Source: Leptospira sp.
Lineage (GTDB): Bacteria > Spirochaetota > Leptospiria > Leptospirales > Leptospiraceae
Reading direction: 5' to 3'
NCBI GenBank assembly: GCA_016742255.1
Contig: JACVCB010000009.1
Coordinates: 62,001 to 126,000 of the forward strand
Length of the DNA stretch: 64,000 nucleotides
The notes below the pieces were generated by a model that had not been told where the DNA came from, did not search any database, and saw nothing but the letters and a program-made list of their open reading frames with translations. The position numbers were made by a program, and so were the translations under genes. Shown one piece after another: positions 29,429 through 38,827 of the stretch (its first letter is position 1; each line of letters begins with the position of its first letter).

Positions 29429-30883
29429 CTAATGGATTCCTGTTCTCACTTCAAATAATAAGACATGGTCTCTGTTTGGTTTGGTCGCAAGCGGAAGGCA
29501 AATCTCCCAAGAATACTTGCCCGCTTCGAGCATGGCTTCCGAGAGAGGATAGGATCGAATGGATTGGATGAGGCCAGTATTCCTTCTCCAGAGGCTTGCG
29601 TTCCATTTGTCACCTTGCCTGTTTTCTATATGTAAGGACAGATTTTCTCTCCTTTTGGCACCGTCCAGGACATAACGATTTTTATTGACCCAAATCGAAG
29701 TTTGGTCCAGAGAGATCGAGTATGCTAAATGTTCTAAGTGGTTGTATTGAACGTGAATTTCGATAAAAGGAATAGGGGTCTCTGAATCAGTTGGCATAAA
29801 GGAAAATTCAAAATAGTTTTTATTCCCGGAAAGTTTTTTACAGATCCTTTGAGAACTTGGGTTTTTGGTGTCTGATCCATAAATGGGAAATCCTGTTTCT
29901 CCATATACGCGAATGGATTCCCTCGGAATGTAATTTCCAAAAAAAGTTTGTGGGATTTTTTTCCCGTCCCATCCTTCAAAATCTATTCGAATCTCATTGT
30001 CTACGGCTTTGAAACGTTTTTCAAATTCCCCTGTGAGAGTTTCATCCGCTAAGGTTTCCTTTAAAAACCCAGAAAAAACCCATGCTGTTTTTTGTGTGTT
30101 TGGAAAATAACATCGTTTCCAATGCCCTTCGTTTCCGGCTATGGTTTCTTCTGCACCATCTTCTTCCAAACAGATTGTAGGCTCTGGTTCACTTACTTTC
30201 CCCACTTCACTATTTTCCCTTCCCGGTCCACTACGAAGGTTTACATTTTTTCCTCGAATGGTGGCTGTTTGGTGGTAAAGATTGGTTCCTGAGATTTGTG
30301 ATAAAAAATGTAAGGTTTGTAACAGAAAACCTGTTTCAATTTCGCCTATCGGTTCAAAAGGAAAGGTAAGTAAATGTGATAATGCATCACTAAAACTTTC
30401 CTCCATTCCTCTTGGATCTTCTAAAATTAATAAGAGTAGGAAATGTGTGACTTCTGACTTGGGAATGGGTTTGATGATGGAATTGATTTTTGTGATGAGT
30501 GCACGTTTGTAACCAGTTCCATGTTTTTTTAAATGAGAAAAGTATGGATCCTCAATATGATAATACGTCCCTCTCGAAGTTTCCCATTCTAAAAGTTTTG
30601 TATCATTTCTTTTTTGTAAAAACTGTAAGAGTTCTTTTTGGTTGTCTTTCCCATTGATTTGTTTTTCCAATTGGGATAAAGATTGGGATAAAATCGTTAG
30701 TTCCAACTCACTTGTTGGAATTTCGGATTCCTTATACAGTTTTAAAACTTTTAAATAAGAACCTGATTGGTAGAGATCATACGCTTTATCATCTCGTTCT
30801 CGGAAATCAACAAAGGTGTAAGTGAAAAGGATAACGAGTAAAAAAAGTAAACCAATTACAAAAAAAACACGGGAGCGAATCAA
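29429..30883 (-). CDS. Membrane-anchored SH3-domain protein
   Basis: A 484-residue protein with one N-terminal membrane helix (VFFVIGLLFLLVILFTYTFV). A helical region with a TPR-like feel (about 30-190) is followed by a bacterial SH3 domain (about 208-275: TIRGKNVNLRSGPGRENSEV, then GHWKRCYF and TAWVFSGFL). SH3_3 domains commonly bind cell-wall peptides. The C-terminal 200 residues are of unknown beta-rich type. It starts at TTG, chosen because GGGAGGT lies six bases upstream; that site lies in a hairpin described separately. It follows the TolC-family gene by 21 bases. Confidence 0.8.
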   Translation of the reverse strand: MIRSRVFFVIGLLFLLVILFTYTFVDFRERDDKAYDLYQSGSYLKVLKLYKESEIPTSELELTILSQSLSQLEKQINGKDNQKELLQFLQKRNDTKLLEWETSRGTYYHIEDPYFSHLKKHGTGYKRALITKINSIIKPIPKSEVTHFLLLLILEDPRGMEESFSDALSHLLTFPFEPIGEIETGFLLQTLHFLSQISGTNLYHQTATIRGKNVNLRSGPGRENSEVGKVSEPEPTICLEEDGAEETIAGNEGHWKRCYFPNTQKTAWVFSGFLKETLADETLTGEFEKRFKAVDNEIRIDFEGWDGKKIPQTFFGNYIPRESIRVYGETGFPIYGSDTKNPSSQRICKKLSGNKNYFEFSFMPTDSETPIPFIEIHVQYNHLEHLAYSISLDQTSIWVNKNRYVLDGAKRRENLSLHIENRQGDKWNASLWRRNTGLIQSIRSYPLSEAMLEAGKYSWEICLPLATKPNRDHVLLFEVRTGIH

Positions 30884-30897
30884 ACGTTACCTCCCGT
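30860..30897 (-). terminator. Hairpin plus T-run overlapping the SH3 gene start
   Basis: On the minus strand ACGGGAG (30897-30891) pairs with CTCCCGT (30875-30869) around a 15-base loop and is followed by G and eight T. This is the structure of an intrinsic terminator just after the TolC-family gene. The same stem and loop contain the GGGAGGT ribosome binding site and TTG start of the SH3 gene, so it could work as a terminator, an attenuator or a translation block. Confidence 0.55.
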
Positions 30898-30904
30898 TTT
30901 TCTC

Positions 30905-32446
30905 TTAAAGATTTTCAGGAAGGAGTTTGGCTCGGTCCACTCCGTATTCTTCGAATAATGCATTTTTTGCCACATAGTATCTGTGTAAATTGATGTTGTA
31001 GTCAACTTTTGCTCTTACGAGTGATAACTGGTCTTGTACCAATGTGTCCAGTGCATTTTTTACGGCAAGTGCATTGAACCTGCCTTGTTGGAAGGAACGT
31101 AAAACACCATTGTAGTATTTTTTGGATTCCTCTTCCGTACGTTTTGCATTTTCCATCACTCGGAATGATGCTTTTAATATATCAATTCTTGTTTTGACAT
31201 CATCTGAAACTGCTTTGACCAAATCAGCTTCCTCTAACGAGACCTGTCTTTTTTGGATTTCTGCATCACGGATTCCAACTTTTACCCCTTTGTCCATGAT
31301 GGGGTAACTTAAGTCAAGAGACCCTTGCATCACTGGGTATTGGTAGGAAAAAACACCATGGCGGTTGTCAGAATAATTATTTTGAGGGCTAATGGTATTT
31401 TGAGCTTGGTAACCATACGTTCCCGCTGCTTTTAACGATGGTAGGGCTTCGTTTTTTGCCATCTTCATAGCAAGTTCAGCGTTTTCTTTTTTCCTTTGGA
31501 TGGCTCGGAAATCAGCTCTGTGTTTGTATGCGTAATCAATATCAGATTGGTAATCCAATTTGTCGGGTAAAGTTTCAGAAAGTGGAGTTGTTTTTTGGAA
31601 AACAGTGTCTTCAGGAAGGTTCAGGGAACGAATCAGTTTTCGTCTCGCTTCTTCTTTTTCTGCACTTGCTTGGGCCATTTGGCCTTCCACTTGGGAAAGT
31701 AGGGCATTCCATTGGTTCACTTCGAAACTTTCCGAAAGTCCAAGCCCTTGTTTGCGAATCGTTAGATCCCTTACATTTTTTGTATTTTTTAACAATTGTT
31801 CGAAGGTTTGGTATCCCGATTCTTTTACAGAATAATTCCAATAATCGACAAGAGTAGATACCACTTTGGAAGCAACTTGGTCTTCCATTTGTTCCCGCAT
31901 GATTTCTGTTTGGTTTTCTAAGATTTTTTCCATATTCCTTTCATTGGCACCAAACGCATTTTTAAGCAAGTCTTGGGCAATGGTAACGGATAAGGAATCC
32001 GTATACAGAGGAGGGAGTCCTAATGCTGTAAATCCAGCAGGAGTTTGGTTCGGATTTTCAAACGCGTTTGAGTCAAAACGTTGTGACCTTGCTTCTAGTT
32101 TGAAGTAAGTTCCTGTAGTGAACAGTTTTTCAATCCCAGCACTGTAGGTGTTGGTTTGGGTTTTTGTTCCCGTAAAGATGTTGTTTTGGTTAAAAGGGAA
32201 CTTCTTTTGGTCGATTTCTGCTTTGGATATCGCACGCCAAGAATACTTGGCTTCAAATTTCATTAAATTGGTATCAGCTTTTGCTAATTCCAAACGTGCT
32301 TGTAATACTTCGCGGTTGTTTTCAATCGCATACCGAACCGCATCCTTTAAACTTAAGGTAAACCCTTTATCGTCCGATTCGGCGGCAAGAAGGCCGAAGG
32401 AAATGAAGAGAACCAATGCACTAGAAACCCATGAACGTTGTTCCAT
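30905..32446 (-). CDS. TolC-family outer-membrane efflux protein
   Basis: A 513-residue exported protein with a signal peptide (ALVLFISFGLLAAES) and the repeated helical pattern of outer-membrane efflux channels: LKDAVRYAIENNREVLQARLE near the N-terminus (first 20 residues: LKDAVRYAIENNREVLQARL) and YKHRADFRAIQRKKENAELA near residue 305. Trimeric channels of this family pair with inner-membrane pumps, but no pump or adaptor gene is adjacent. The C-terminal part (VDYNINLHRYYVAKNALF) is typical. It ends 21 bases before the SH3 gene with a terminator-like hairpin after it. Confidence 0.9.
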   Translation of the reverse strand: MEQRSWVSSALVLFISFGLLAAESDDKGFTLSLKDAVRYAIENNREVLQARLELAKADTNLMKFEAKYSWRAISKAEIDQKKFPFNQNNIFTGTKTQTNTYSAGIEKLFTTGTYFKLEARSQRFDSNAFENPNQTPAGFTALGLPPLYTDSLSVTIAQDLLKNAFGANERNMEKILENQTEIMREQMEDQVASKVVSTLVDYWNYSVKESGYQTFEQLLKNTKNVRDLTIRKQGLGLSESFEVNQWNALLSQVEGQMAQASAEKEEARRKLIRSLNLPEDTVFQKTTPLSETLPDKLDYQSDIDYAYKHRADFRAIQRKKENAELAMKMAKNEALPSLKAAGTYGYQAQNTISPQNNYSDNRHGVFSYQYPVMQGSLDLSYPIMDKGVKVGIRDAEIQKRQVSLEEADLVKAVSDDVKTRIDILKASFRVMENAKRTEEESKKYYNGVLRSFQQGRFNALAVKNALDTLVQDQLSLVRAKVDYNINLHRYYVAKNALFEEYGVDRAKLLPENL

Positions 32447-32493
32447 ACTCTTAATTCAGACTCCTCATTTCCCCTGCAAAGTTGTTTTTTTTG

Positions 32494-32517
32494 AAAAAAA
32501 CCCTTATTTTTTAAGGG
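32494..32517 (-). terminator. Intrinsic terminator of sucD embedded in its last codons
   Basis: On the minus strand CCCTTA (32517-32512), a five-base A loop, and TAAGGG (32506-32501) form a 6-bp stem followed by seven T. The TAA of the 3' arm is the sucD stop codon, so the stem includes the final codons and the stop. It should end the sucCD transcript before the TolC-family gene. Confidence 0.7.
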
Positions 32518-33394
32518 CCAATTTCATTTTATCTCCCACTTCCCCAATATGAGCACAAATGCTCACACCAGCATCTTGCATTGCTGCAATTTTGGAAGTA
32601 GCAGTTCCCATTCCCCCTGAAATGATCGCACCGGCATGGCCCATACGTTTTCCTGGAGGAGCAGTTTGCCCTGCAATAAAACCGACAACTGGTTTTTTCA
32701 CATGAGCTTTGATGTAAGCAGCAGCTTCTTCTTCGGAAGTTCCACCAATTTCACCAATCATCACGATCCCTTCTGTATCTGGGTCTTCGTTAAGGAGACG
32801 AACCGCTTCTACGTGGTTCATCCCTGGAACTGGGTCACCCCCGATCCCAATACATGTAGACTGGCCAAGGCCTGCCGCAGTGAGAGAAGCAACGGATTCA
32901 TATGTTAAGGTTCCAGAACGGGAAACGATTCCAATGTTTCCTGGAGTGTGGATAAAACCTGGCATAATTCCCATCTTTACATTGTAACGAGGGTTAATGA
33001 CACCTGGGCAGTTAGGTCCCACAAGTTTTGTTTTAGAATTTCGTAACACACTGTACACTTTTAACATGTCGTGAGTTGGGATTCCTTCTGTGATACAAAC
33101 CACGAGAGGGATCTCTGCAAAAATTCCTTCTAGGATGGCATCCGCAGCAAATGGAGGTGGAACAAAAATGACAGCAGCGTTTGCTCCGTCTTCCTTCATT
33201 GCGTCTTTGATAGTATTGCGTACTGGTGCAGTTTTTCCGAACTCAGAAGTCCAAATTTGTCCACCCTTTCCTGGTGTAACACCTGCTACCACTTTGGTAC
33301 CATATTCTAACATTTGCGTTGCATGGAAGGATCCTTCTTTTCCAGTGATCCCTTGTACAACGACTCTTGTATTTTCATCTACTAATACAGCCAT
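32504..33394 (-). CDS. sucD: Succinate-CoA ligase (ADP-forming), alpha subunit
   Basis: Cytosolic TCA-cycle enzyme subunit that carries the phosphohistidine intermediate and binds CoA. The 296-residue protein starts with the nucleotide-fold [19 protein letters not shown] and has the CoA-site element [11 protein letters not shown]. The active histidine lies in [16 protein letters not shown] (H253). Its ATG has AGGAAACT upstream and stands 12 bases after sucC. The operon ends here with a terminator overlapping its stop codon. Confidence 0.97.
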   Translation of the reverse strand: MAVLVDENTRVVVQGITGKEGSFHATQMLEYGTKVVAGVTPGKGGQIWTSEFGKTAPVRNTIKDAMKEDGANAAVIFVPPPFAADAILEGIFAEIPLVVCITEGIPTHDMLKVYSVLRNSKTKLVGPNCPGVINPRYNVKMGIMPGFIHTPGNIGIVSRSGTLTYESVASLTAAGLGQSTCIGIGGDPVPGMNHVEAVRLLNEDPDTEGIVMIGEIGGTSEEEAAAYIKAHVKKPVVGFIAGQTAPPGKRMGHAGAIISGGMGTATSKIAAMQDAGVSICAHIGEVGDKMKLALKK

Positions 33395-33406
33395 GTTTTT
33401 AGTTTC

Positions 33407-34576
33407 CTATTTTTTGATTAGGGAGACAATTTTGTCTGCCGCGTCACGGAGTCCTTCTACTCCCACAATGTTCATACCAGATTCGTTCAGGATTTTTTTC
33501 CCTTCTTCTGCGTTGGTTCCTTTCAATCGAACCACAACTGGTACCGATACGTTTACTTTTTTAGTAGCTTCGATGATACCAACCGCAACACGGTCACATC
33601 GTACGATTCCACCAAATACGTTCACAAAAATTCCTTTCACATTTGGATCGGAAAGGATGAGTCTAAATCCGTTTTCCACAGTGGTTGGATTTGCTCCACC
33701 TCCGACGTCAAGGAAGTTGGCAGGTTCTGCACCAGCAAGTTTAACGATGTCCATGGTTGCCATTGCAAGACCGGCACCATTCACCATACAACCGATGTTT
33801 CCATCTAACTTCACGTAGTTGAGGTTGTATTCTTTTGCTTTTACTTCGTAAGGATCTTCTTCCGAAATGTCACGGAGTGCTTCGTTGTCTGGGTGACGAT
33901 AGAGTGCATTTTCATCCAAGTCCATCTTACAGTCACCTGCAATGATTTCGTTTTGTTTGGTAAGGATGAGGGGGTTAATTTCTAAAAGTGCTGCATCTTC
34001 TTTGATGTAAGCATTATAGACAGAATTCACTAGGGCAGTGAATGATTTTTGTGCTTCCGCAGGGATTCCAAGAGCGAATGCAAGTTCTCTGACTTGGGAA
34101 CCTTGGATTCCAATTCCTGGATCAATTTGGATTTTGATGATCTTTTCAGGGTGAGTTTCCGCAACTTCTTCAATTTCCATACCACCTTCAGTGGAAGCCA
34201 TGATAATGGTTTTGCGAATTGCTCTGTCGAGGAGGATGGAAAGGTAATATTCTTTTGCGATTTCAAGTCCTTGTTCTAAATACACTTTGAGGACTTTTTT
34301 CCCTTCTGGACCCGTTTGAGGGGTGATGAGTTGCATTCCGAGAATTTTCTCAGCTGCTGCTTTGGCATCGTCTTTTGTCTTTGCGACCTTAACTCCGCCA
34401 CCTTTTCCTCGTCCACCTGCGTGGATTTGGGCTTTTACCACCACTACTGGTGATTTTTGGACAACTTCGTTATATGCCTTTTCGAAATCACCGACTGTGT
34501 CGATGACCTTTCCGAATGGAACGTTGGCATTGTGTCTACGTAGGATTTCTTTGGCCTGGTATTCGTGGACTTTCAT
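33407..34576 (-). CDS. sucC: Succinate-CoA ligase (ADP-forming), beta subunit
   Basis: ATP-grasp subunit of succinyl-CoA synthetase, partner of SucD. The 389-residue protein starts [20 protein letters not shown] and has the nucleotide-site element [24 protein letters not shown] and the C-terminal [15 protein letters not shown]. The ATG at 34576 is chosen over an ATG 14 codons upstream because AAGGA lies six bases before it and the family N-terminus begins here. It precedes sucD by 12 bases. Confidence 0.97.
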   Translation of the reverse strand: MKVHEYQAKEILRRHNANVPFGKVIDTVGDFEKAYNEVVQKSPVVVVKAQIHAGGRGKGGGVKVAKTKDDAKAAAEKILGMQLITPQTGPEGKKVLKVYLEQGLEIAKEYYLSILLDRAIRKTIIMASTEGGMEIEEVAETHPEKIIKIQIDPGIGIQGSQVRELAFALGIPAEAQKSFTALVNSVYNAYIKEDAALLEINPLILTKQNEIIAGDCKMDLDENALYRHPDNEALRDISEEDPYEVKAKEYNLNYVKLDGNIGCMVNGAGLAMATMDIVKLAGAEPANFLDVGGGANPTTVENGFRLILSDPNVKGIFVNVFGGIVRCDRVAVGIIEATKKVNVSVPVVVRLKGTNAEEGKKILNESGMNIVGVEGLRDAADKIVSLIKK

Positions 34577-34581
34577 GGATT

Positions 34582-34586
34582 TCCTT
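34582..34586 (-). promoter_or_regulatory. Ribosome binding site fixing the sucC start
   Basis: AAGGA on the minus strand, six bases before the ATG at 34576. It decides the start against the longer reading frame that begins at 34618. A TTGACA on the same strand about 75 bases further upstream has no well-spaced -10 element. Confidence 0.65.
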
Positions 34587-34739
34587 ATGTCATTGGTTCG
34601 TCCGAAAGCTTTCGCCAACGGATCACTAGGGTAAGCCTCAAGGGTTGGGTGAGATTGTCAAGACGGATTGAAAGGAAGTGAACAAAGAGGAGAGTGGGAA
34701 GTGAGATATGAAAGTTGTGTCTTGATTCCGATTTCCTTT

Positions 34740-36647
34740 TTACACCCTTAGTGTTTCCTCTGGGTTTTTGGGGAGCCTTACAAAAAACCTGGAACCTTTT
34801 TGTTCTTCACTTTCCACAGTGATCTCACCACCAAGAACCTCAACTTGTGATTTGGTGATGAATAGACCAATCCCTCTTGCGTCTTCATTGCGGTGGAATG
34901 TTTTGAACATCCCAAAGATTTTGTTCCCATGTTTCTCCAAATTGATCCCAAGGCCATTGTCTTCGACCAAAATGGTGATTTGTTCATTTTTTTCTTCGAT
35001 TCCCACTTTGATCCAAGCACCTTGTTTCAAACGTACATATTTTACGGCATTGGATAGAAGGTTGAGTAAGATGCTTTCTAAATAAGCAGGGATGGTTCTT
35101 ATGGTAAGCCCCTCTGGAATTTGTACATCCACTTGGATCTTTCGTAATTCGATGGAACCACTGAGGATCGAAAGAGTTTTATCCACTTCTTTTTTTAAGG
35201 AACAAAATTCCATAGGCTTATTCAATGTTTGGTTAATGGAAATGATATCGTTCAGATGGGAAATGGTTTCTTCCAATTGGATGGAGGAAACATGTAACAT
35301 ATCGATCAGATTCTTTTTGTCTTCTTCTGATTTTGATTCTTCTAACAATTGGATAAGAGAAGTGAAATTGGATGAATGTTGTCTTATGTTGTGAGATACG
35401 ATGTAAGCAAAGTTTTGTAATCGATTGTTTTGGATGCCTGTAAAATGTAACATTCGATTTGTATTTTCCAGTGCTTCAATTTCTTCGGTTATATCAAATC
35501 GTATGGATAGGTATGCTTCAATTTCATCTTGAGGATTGTATAAAGGGTGGATAAAGGTTTGAAGCCAAAAATAATTACCATCTTTGGATTTGTTTTTAAT
35601 GACCCCTTCCCAGGTTTTTCCATTTTTGATTTGTTCCCAAAGTTCTTGCCAAAAATCTTTTTTATGATAATCCGAACTTAATATTTTATGGTCCGATCCA
35701 ATGATTTCGGATTCTGTAAACCCAGAAATTTTAATAAATTTTGAATTTGCTCGTATGATGATCCCTTCGGGATTTGTGACACTCACAATGGATGATCTTT
35801 CAATTGCATTTAAAACAGAGGTTAGTTTTCGATTTTGTTGTTCGATTGTATTCTGTGTGTTTTTAAGTTCTGTGATATCTAAAAAACTAGCTGTGGCTCC
35901 TTCTAAGTTTCCATGTTCATCAAAAAGTGGAGTCGCATTCACGTTTAACCATTTTACATGACCATCTTCCGATATAATTCCATGTTCACAATTGTAGACT
36001 GTGATTTGTTTTCCAAGAGCTAATGCTAATGGTAGTTTGTCTGTAGGGAAAGGGCTTCCATCTTCATTGATTTGTTTCCATTCCTTTGAACTGAAGTATC
36101 GGTTTTCAATTTGTTCCAATTCCAAATCTAAAATTTCGGAAGCACTTTCATTTGCATAAAGGATTTGTCCTTGCAAATTCACAACTACAACACCGTTGAT
36201 CATTGTCCTTAATAAACGATCGAGTTTTGTTTCTTTTTGTTTTAGGATTTTTTCTGCGAGGATGGCATCTGTTAACTCTTCCATCGAAATTGTATAATGG
36301 AAAGAATCCAAACGGGTTAGTTTGAGTAAGTAAGTTTGGTTTTGGATTCCAAAGTAGTGGAACTTATTTTTTGCAATTACCTCTTCCCATTGTCTGTGTT
36401 CGTTCCAAACAGATTGGATTTCGTGGAATAATTCTGTTTCAAATAAAAATGGAAAGAATGATCCAATGGTTAAATCAAAACCTCCAAGTTCAGGAATCCG
36501 TTGGAGTTCCATCGCTTTGGAGTTCGAAAATAATAATGCATTTTCTTTATCAAACGTTTGGGATTTAGATTCAAATAAAAAAACAGAATAGGGCAATTGG
36601 TTTGCGAAGGAATAAAAGAACTCTGATTGATGGATCGCTTCGTTCAT
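34740..36647 (-). CDS. Multi-PAS sensor histidine kinase
   Basis: A soluble 635-residue sensor kinase with no membrane helix. At least two clear PAS domains are visible: about 140-260 (LLRTMINGVVVVNLQGQILY then NVNATPLFDEHGNLEGATA) and about 270-395 (VTNPEGIIIRANSKFIKISG, KSKDGNYFWLQTFIHPLYN). A divergent N-terminal one may be present too. The phosphoacceptor helix is FAYIVSHNIRQHSSN, and the ATPase domain has NLLSNAVKYVR, EDNGLGI, FGMFKTFHRNEDARGIGLFI. A PAS-HisKA kinase of this layout often signals to diffusible receivers; none is adjacent. A 6-bp hairpin (GGTAGC...GCTACC, 36656-36682) lies in its leader. Confidence 0.9.
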   Translation of the reverse strand: MNEAIHQSEFFYSFANQLPYSVFLFESKSQTFDKENALLFSNSKAMELQRIPELGGFDLTIGSFFPFLFETELFHEIQSVWNEHRQWEEVIAKNKFHYFGIQNQTYLLKLTRLDSFHYTISMEELTDAILAEKILKQKETKLDRLLRTMINGVVVVNLQGQILYANESASEILDLELEQIENRYFSSKEWKQINEDGSPFPTDKLPLALALGKQITVYNCEHGIISEDGHVKWLNVNATPLFDEHGNLEGATASFLDITELKNTQNTIEQQNRKLTSVLNAIERSSIVSVTNPEGIIIRANSKFIKISGFTESEIIGSDHKILSSDYHKKDFWQELWEQIKNGKTWEGVIKNKSKDGNYFWLQTFIHPLYNPQDEIEAYLSIRFDITEEIEALENTNRMLHFTGIQNNRLQNFAYIVSHNIRQHSSNFTSLIQLLEESKSEEDKKNLIDMLHVSSIQLEETISHLNDIISINQTLNKPMEFCSLKKEVDKTLSILSGSIELRKIQVDVQIPEGLTIRTIPAYLESILLNLLSNAVKYVRLKQGAWIKVGIEEKNEQITILVEDNGLGINLEKHGNKIFGMFKTFHRNEDARGIGLFITKSQVEVLGGEITVESEEQKGSRFFVRLPKNPEETLRV

Positions 36648-36735
36648 AAAGAATCGGTAGCCAATCCAAATGAATCGCTACCTTCTCAAGAACCATGAGA
36701 CGAAATAATTGGTGAAGAACTGTGATTTTTTTCGG

Positions 36736-37998
36736 CTAAAATTTATTCCAATAGGGTGAAAGCCTAACGGAATCACAAAAACTTCCAATTGATTTAGTAT
36801 CGAGTAAATCAAAACGGTTTGAACTATGGGGAGAGAGGTAAATCTCACCAGCTTGCCCGATGACACCTCCCCGGTAGGAATTTGTACTTGGATTTGCCAT
36901 TAAAACTCTGATTTCAGAGTTATTGGAATCGATGGAAATAAAATTCGCATAATTTAAGGGAATGGGATAGAGCCTTCCGTTAGGTGCTAGTACAACTCCG
37001 TTAAACATGGCAGTGCCAGCGCTGGGAATTGTACCCGCATTGACAACTTTGTCGTTATCTTTTGTGTCTACATAATAAACTGTCGAAGCATTATAAGGTA
37101 TGATATAGATACGGCCGTTAGGTGTATAGATTCCTGATATATAATTACTTGCACCACCGAAAGAAAATGGAATCGTTGTGACTGATTCTGTAAATGTGTC
37201 TAGAATATGTATATTCGTTGCCGTATGAGGAATAAAGTAGATTTTACCTTCGGGAGTTAACACACCATTGGCGAAGATTCCTCCACTCACAGGTGTTGCA
37301 ACAGAACCAATCGTTCCTTTTTTCGTGTCATAATACCGGATTGTTGATTCCCCACTTGGTACGTAATAAATTTTTCCATTCGGAGCATACACACCACCAT
37401 TGTAAGCTGCCCCTCCCATGGAAATTGATGTTATGTTCGTCAATGTATTATTTGAAGTATCCAGTTTGAAAAAAGTATTATTGGTATGAGGGGAAAGGTA
37501 GATGATTCCATTTGGACCTAAGGTTCCGCCTATAAAATCCACATTTCCTGGAACAGTTGCTGCTGATTCATAATTTTTTGTAATGGGATTAATGGTGACT
37601 ATTTTAGGTGAGTTATAAGGTAAGAGATAAACATTTCCATTTGGTGCAATGAGTGCACCTTGGAAAGCTGTTGAGGCAGCGCCGGTTACTGCTGCGACAG
37701 TATTTGTATTGTATTTGATTAAGGTCTCTTCACCACTAGATCCAAGTGCAAATTGAGTTTCTACTTCTTGTTTTACCTGGATCCAATTCTCAGGCAAATG
37801 TGTTTCTTCGTAACTTAAGGAACAAGCAGGTATCCGAACTTTGTAACCACACAGGTAACTCCTGTCCTTCACTACAAAACGTAACAGTAAAGAATTTATA
37901 TAATTCTCCGAGCCCACATCACAATTGTTAGAGATATTTCCATTCGTACAATGGGATAAAAAAATGACAAAAATGAGCAGAGTAAAATTTCGGAGCAT
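36736..37998 (-). CDS. Beta-propeller lipoprotein with seven repeats
   Basis: A 420-residue lipoprotein. The ATG at 37998 (or 38004) is preferred over 38115 because it begins a clean lipoprotein signal (FTLLIFVIFLSHCTNG). A short Cys-containing module (NNCDVGSENYINSLLLRFVV) precedes seven repeats of about 44 residues over roughly residues 110-405. Each carries a (F/Y).GG...PNG.IY.(I/V/S)P core and a (I/F/Y).(L/I)DT strand. Seven copies predict a seven-bladed propeller, a binding scaffold. The same leader module occurs in the DUF1566 lipoprotein at 38828. Confidence 0.85.
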   Translation of the reverse strand: MLRNFTLLIFVIFLSHCTNGNISNNCDVGSENYINSLLLRFVVKDRSYLCGYKVRIPACSLSYEETHLPENWIQVKQEVETQFALGSSGEETLIKYNTNTVAAVTGAASTAFQGALIAPNGNVYLLPYNSPKIVTINPITKNYESAATVPGNVDFIGGTLGPNGIIYLSPHTNNTFFKLDTSNNTLTNITSISMGGAAYNGGVYAPNGKIYYVPSGESTIRYYDTKKGTIGSVATPVSGGIFANGVLTPEGKIYFIPHTATNIHILDTFTESVTTIPFSFGGASNYISGIYTPNGRIYIIPYNASTVYYVDTKDNDKVVNAGTIPSAGTAMFNGVVLAPNGRLYPIPLNYANFISIDSNNSEIRVLMANPSTNSYRGGVIGQAGEIYLSPHSSNRFDLLDTKSIGSFCDSVRLSPYWNKF

Positions 37999-38125
37999 AA
38001 ACATTCTGAATTTGACGTTACTGGTAATCGCATTCGAATCGCAATCAAGTTTAGAAAATTCCCCAAAGATTACTTGCGGAATTGTCCGTATCGAAGTTGG
38101 GAAAGTTTCTGACATTATAACGATC

Positions 38126-38812
38126 TCAAATGGGTCGGTGTAAGATCTTTTTCCCAGAAGTGTTTATGACGGGAAAAAAATTTGGATCTCGCTCTGGATC
38201 TGCGAGTAATAATTTTACATCTCGAATTTTTTCATAACATGCTTTCATGAATAATTGATGTCCACATCCAAGTAAATGGTAACCTTCATGAACGAGAGTA
38301 GAATTTGGACTAGTGAATAACAACTGTATGGTGGAAATGTATTTGGCTTTGATATAACCTCTTGTATTGGTGTTTCCTTCTACGGCTCCTTGTAATTCTA
38401 ATTTGAGACCAACACCAACAAAAATTCCGAGAGTGACAATTTCAAAAACAATATCTCCCCAAGTTCTGCCTTTTAAATACAAAAGTCGATCACATTCATC
38501 GGACATTCTCATGTTCATCATGTATTCGAGTATATCTGTCCCATAAAAACCAGGACGTTCCGTTTCAAAAAGAATTTTAGGCACTGCCTTTAATTGGTAG
38601 AGTTTTAATTCTTCGTTCCAACTTTCGAAAAGAGTGACGACATCTCCATCCAAAATTCCTGTTTCTTTGACAACACAGACTCGGAAACTTGCTTGATCTC
38701 CAAAGTTTATGGAATTTCTTATTTTCTCTTGGTGAAACCCAACGGTTGTACAAGTTGTGAGAAATAGAAGAAAGAGAAGAGAACTATAAAAAAATTTTAA
38801 TTTGGAATACAA
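38126..38812 (-). CDS. Lipoprotein with metzincin-type zinc motif (putative metalloprotease)
   Basis: A 228-residue lipoprotein (signal LLFLLFLTTCTTV, lipidated Cys21). It contains HEGYHLLGCGH (H175, E176, H179, G182, H185), which exactly fits the HExxHxxGxxH zinc-binding signature of metzincin proteases. A Met follows at 189 but there is no clear Met-turn, so the subfamily is unknown. The upstream 150 residues match no family I know. The start is a TTG with AAAGGA about 11 bases upstream. It lies 15 bases after the DUF1566 lipoprotein and shares its transcript. Protease activity is a prediction. Confidence 0.75.
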   Translation of the reverse strand: MYSKLKFFYSSLLFLLFLTTCTTVGFHQEKIRNSINFGDQASFRVCVVKETGILDGDVVTLFESWNEELKLYQLKAVPKILFETERPGFYGTDILEYMMNMRMSDECDRLLYLKGRTWGDIVFEIVTLGIFVGVGLKLELQGAVEGNTNTRGYIKAKYISTIQLLFTSPNSTLVHEGYHLLGCGHQLFMKACYEKIRDVKLLLADPERDPNFFPVINTSGKKILHRPI

Positions 38813-38827
38813 ATGAAAAAGAATCCT

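Noticed and set aside
33090..33818. Open reading frame of 242 codons on the plus strand opposite sucD and sucC
   Set aside because: It is antisense to two firmly identified genes, has no protein-like features or ribosome binding site, and is a codon-bias shadow.
36656..36682. GGTAGC...GCTACC hairpin before the PAS kinase at 36647 as terminator
   Set aside because: No T-run follows on the minus strand and the stem is only 6 bp with a 16-base loop, so it is not called.
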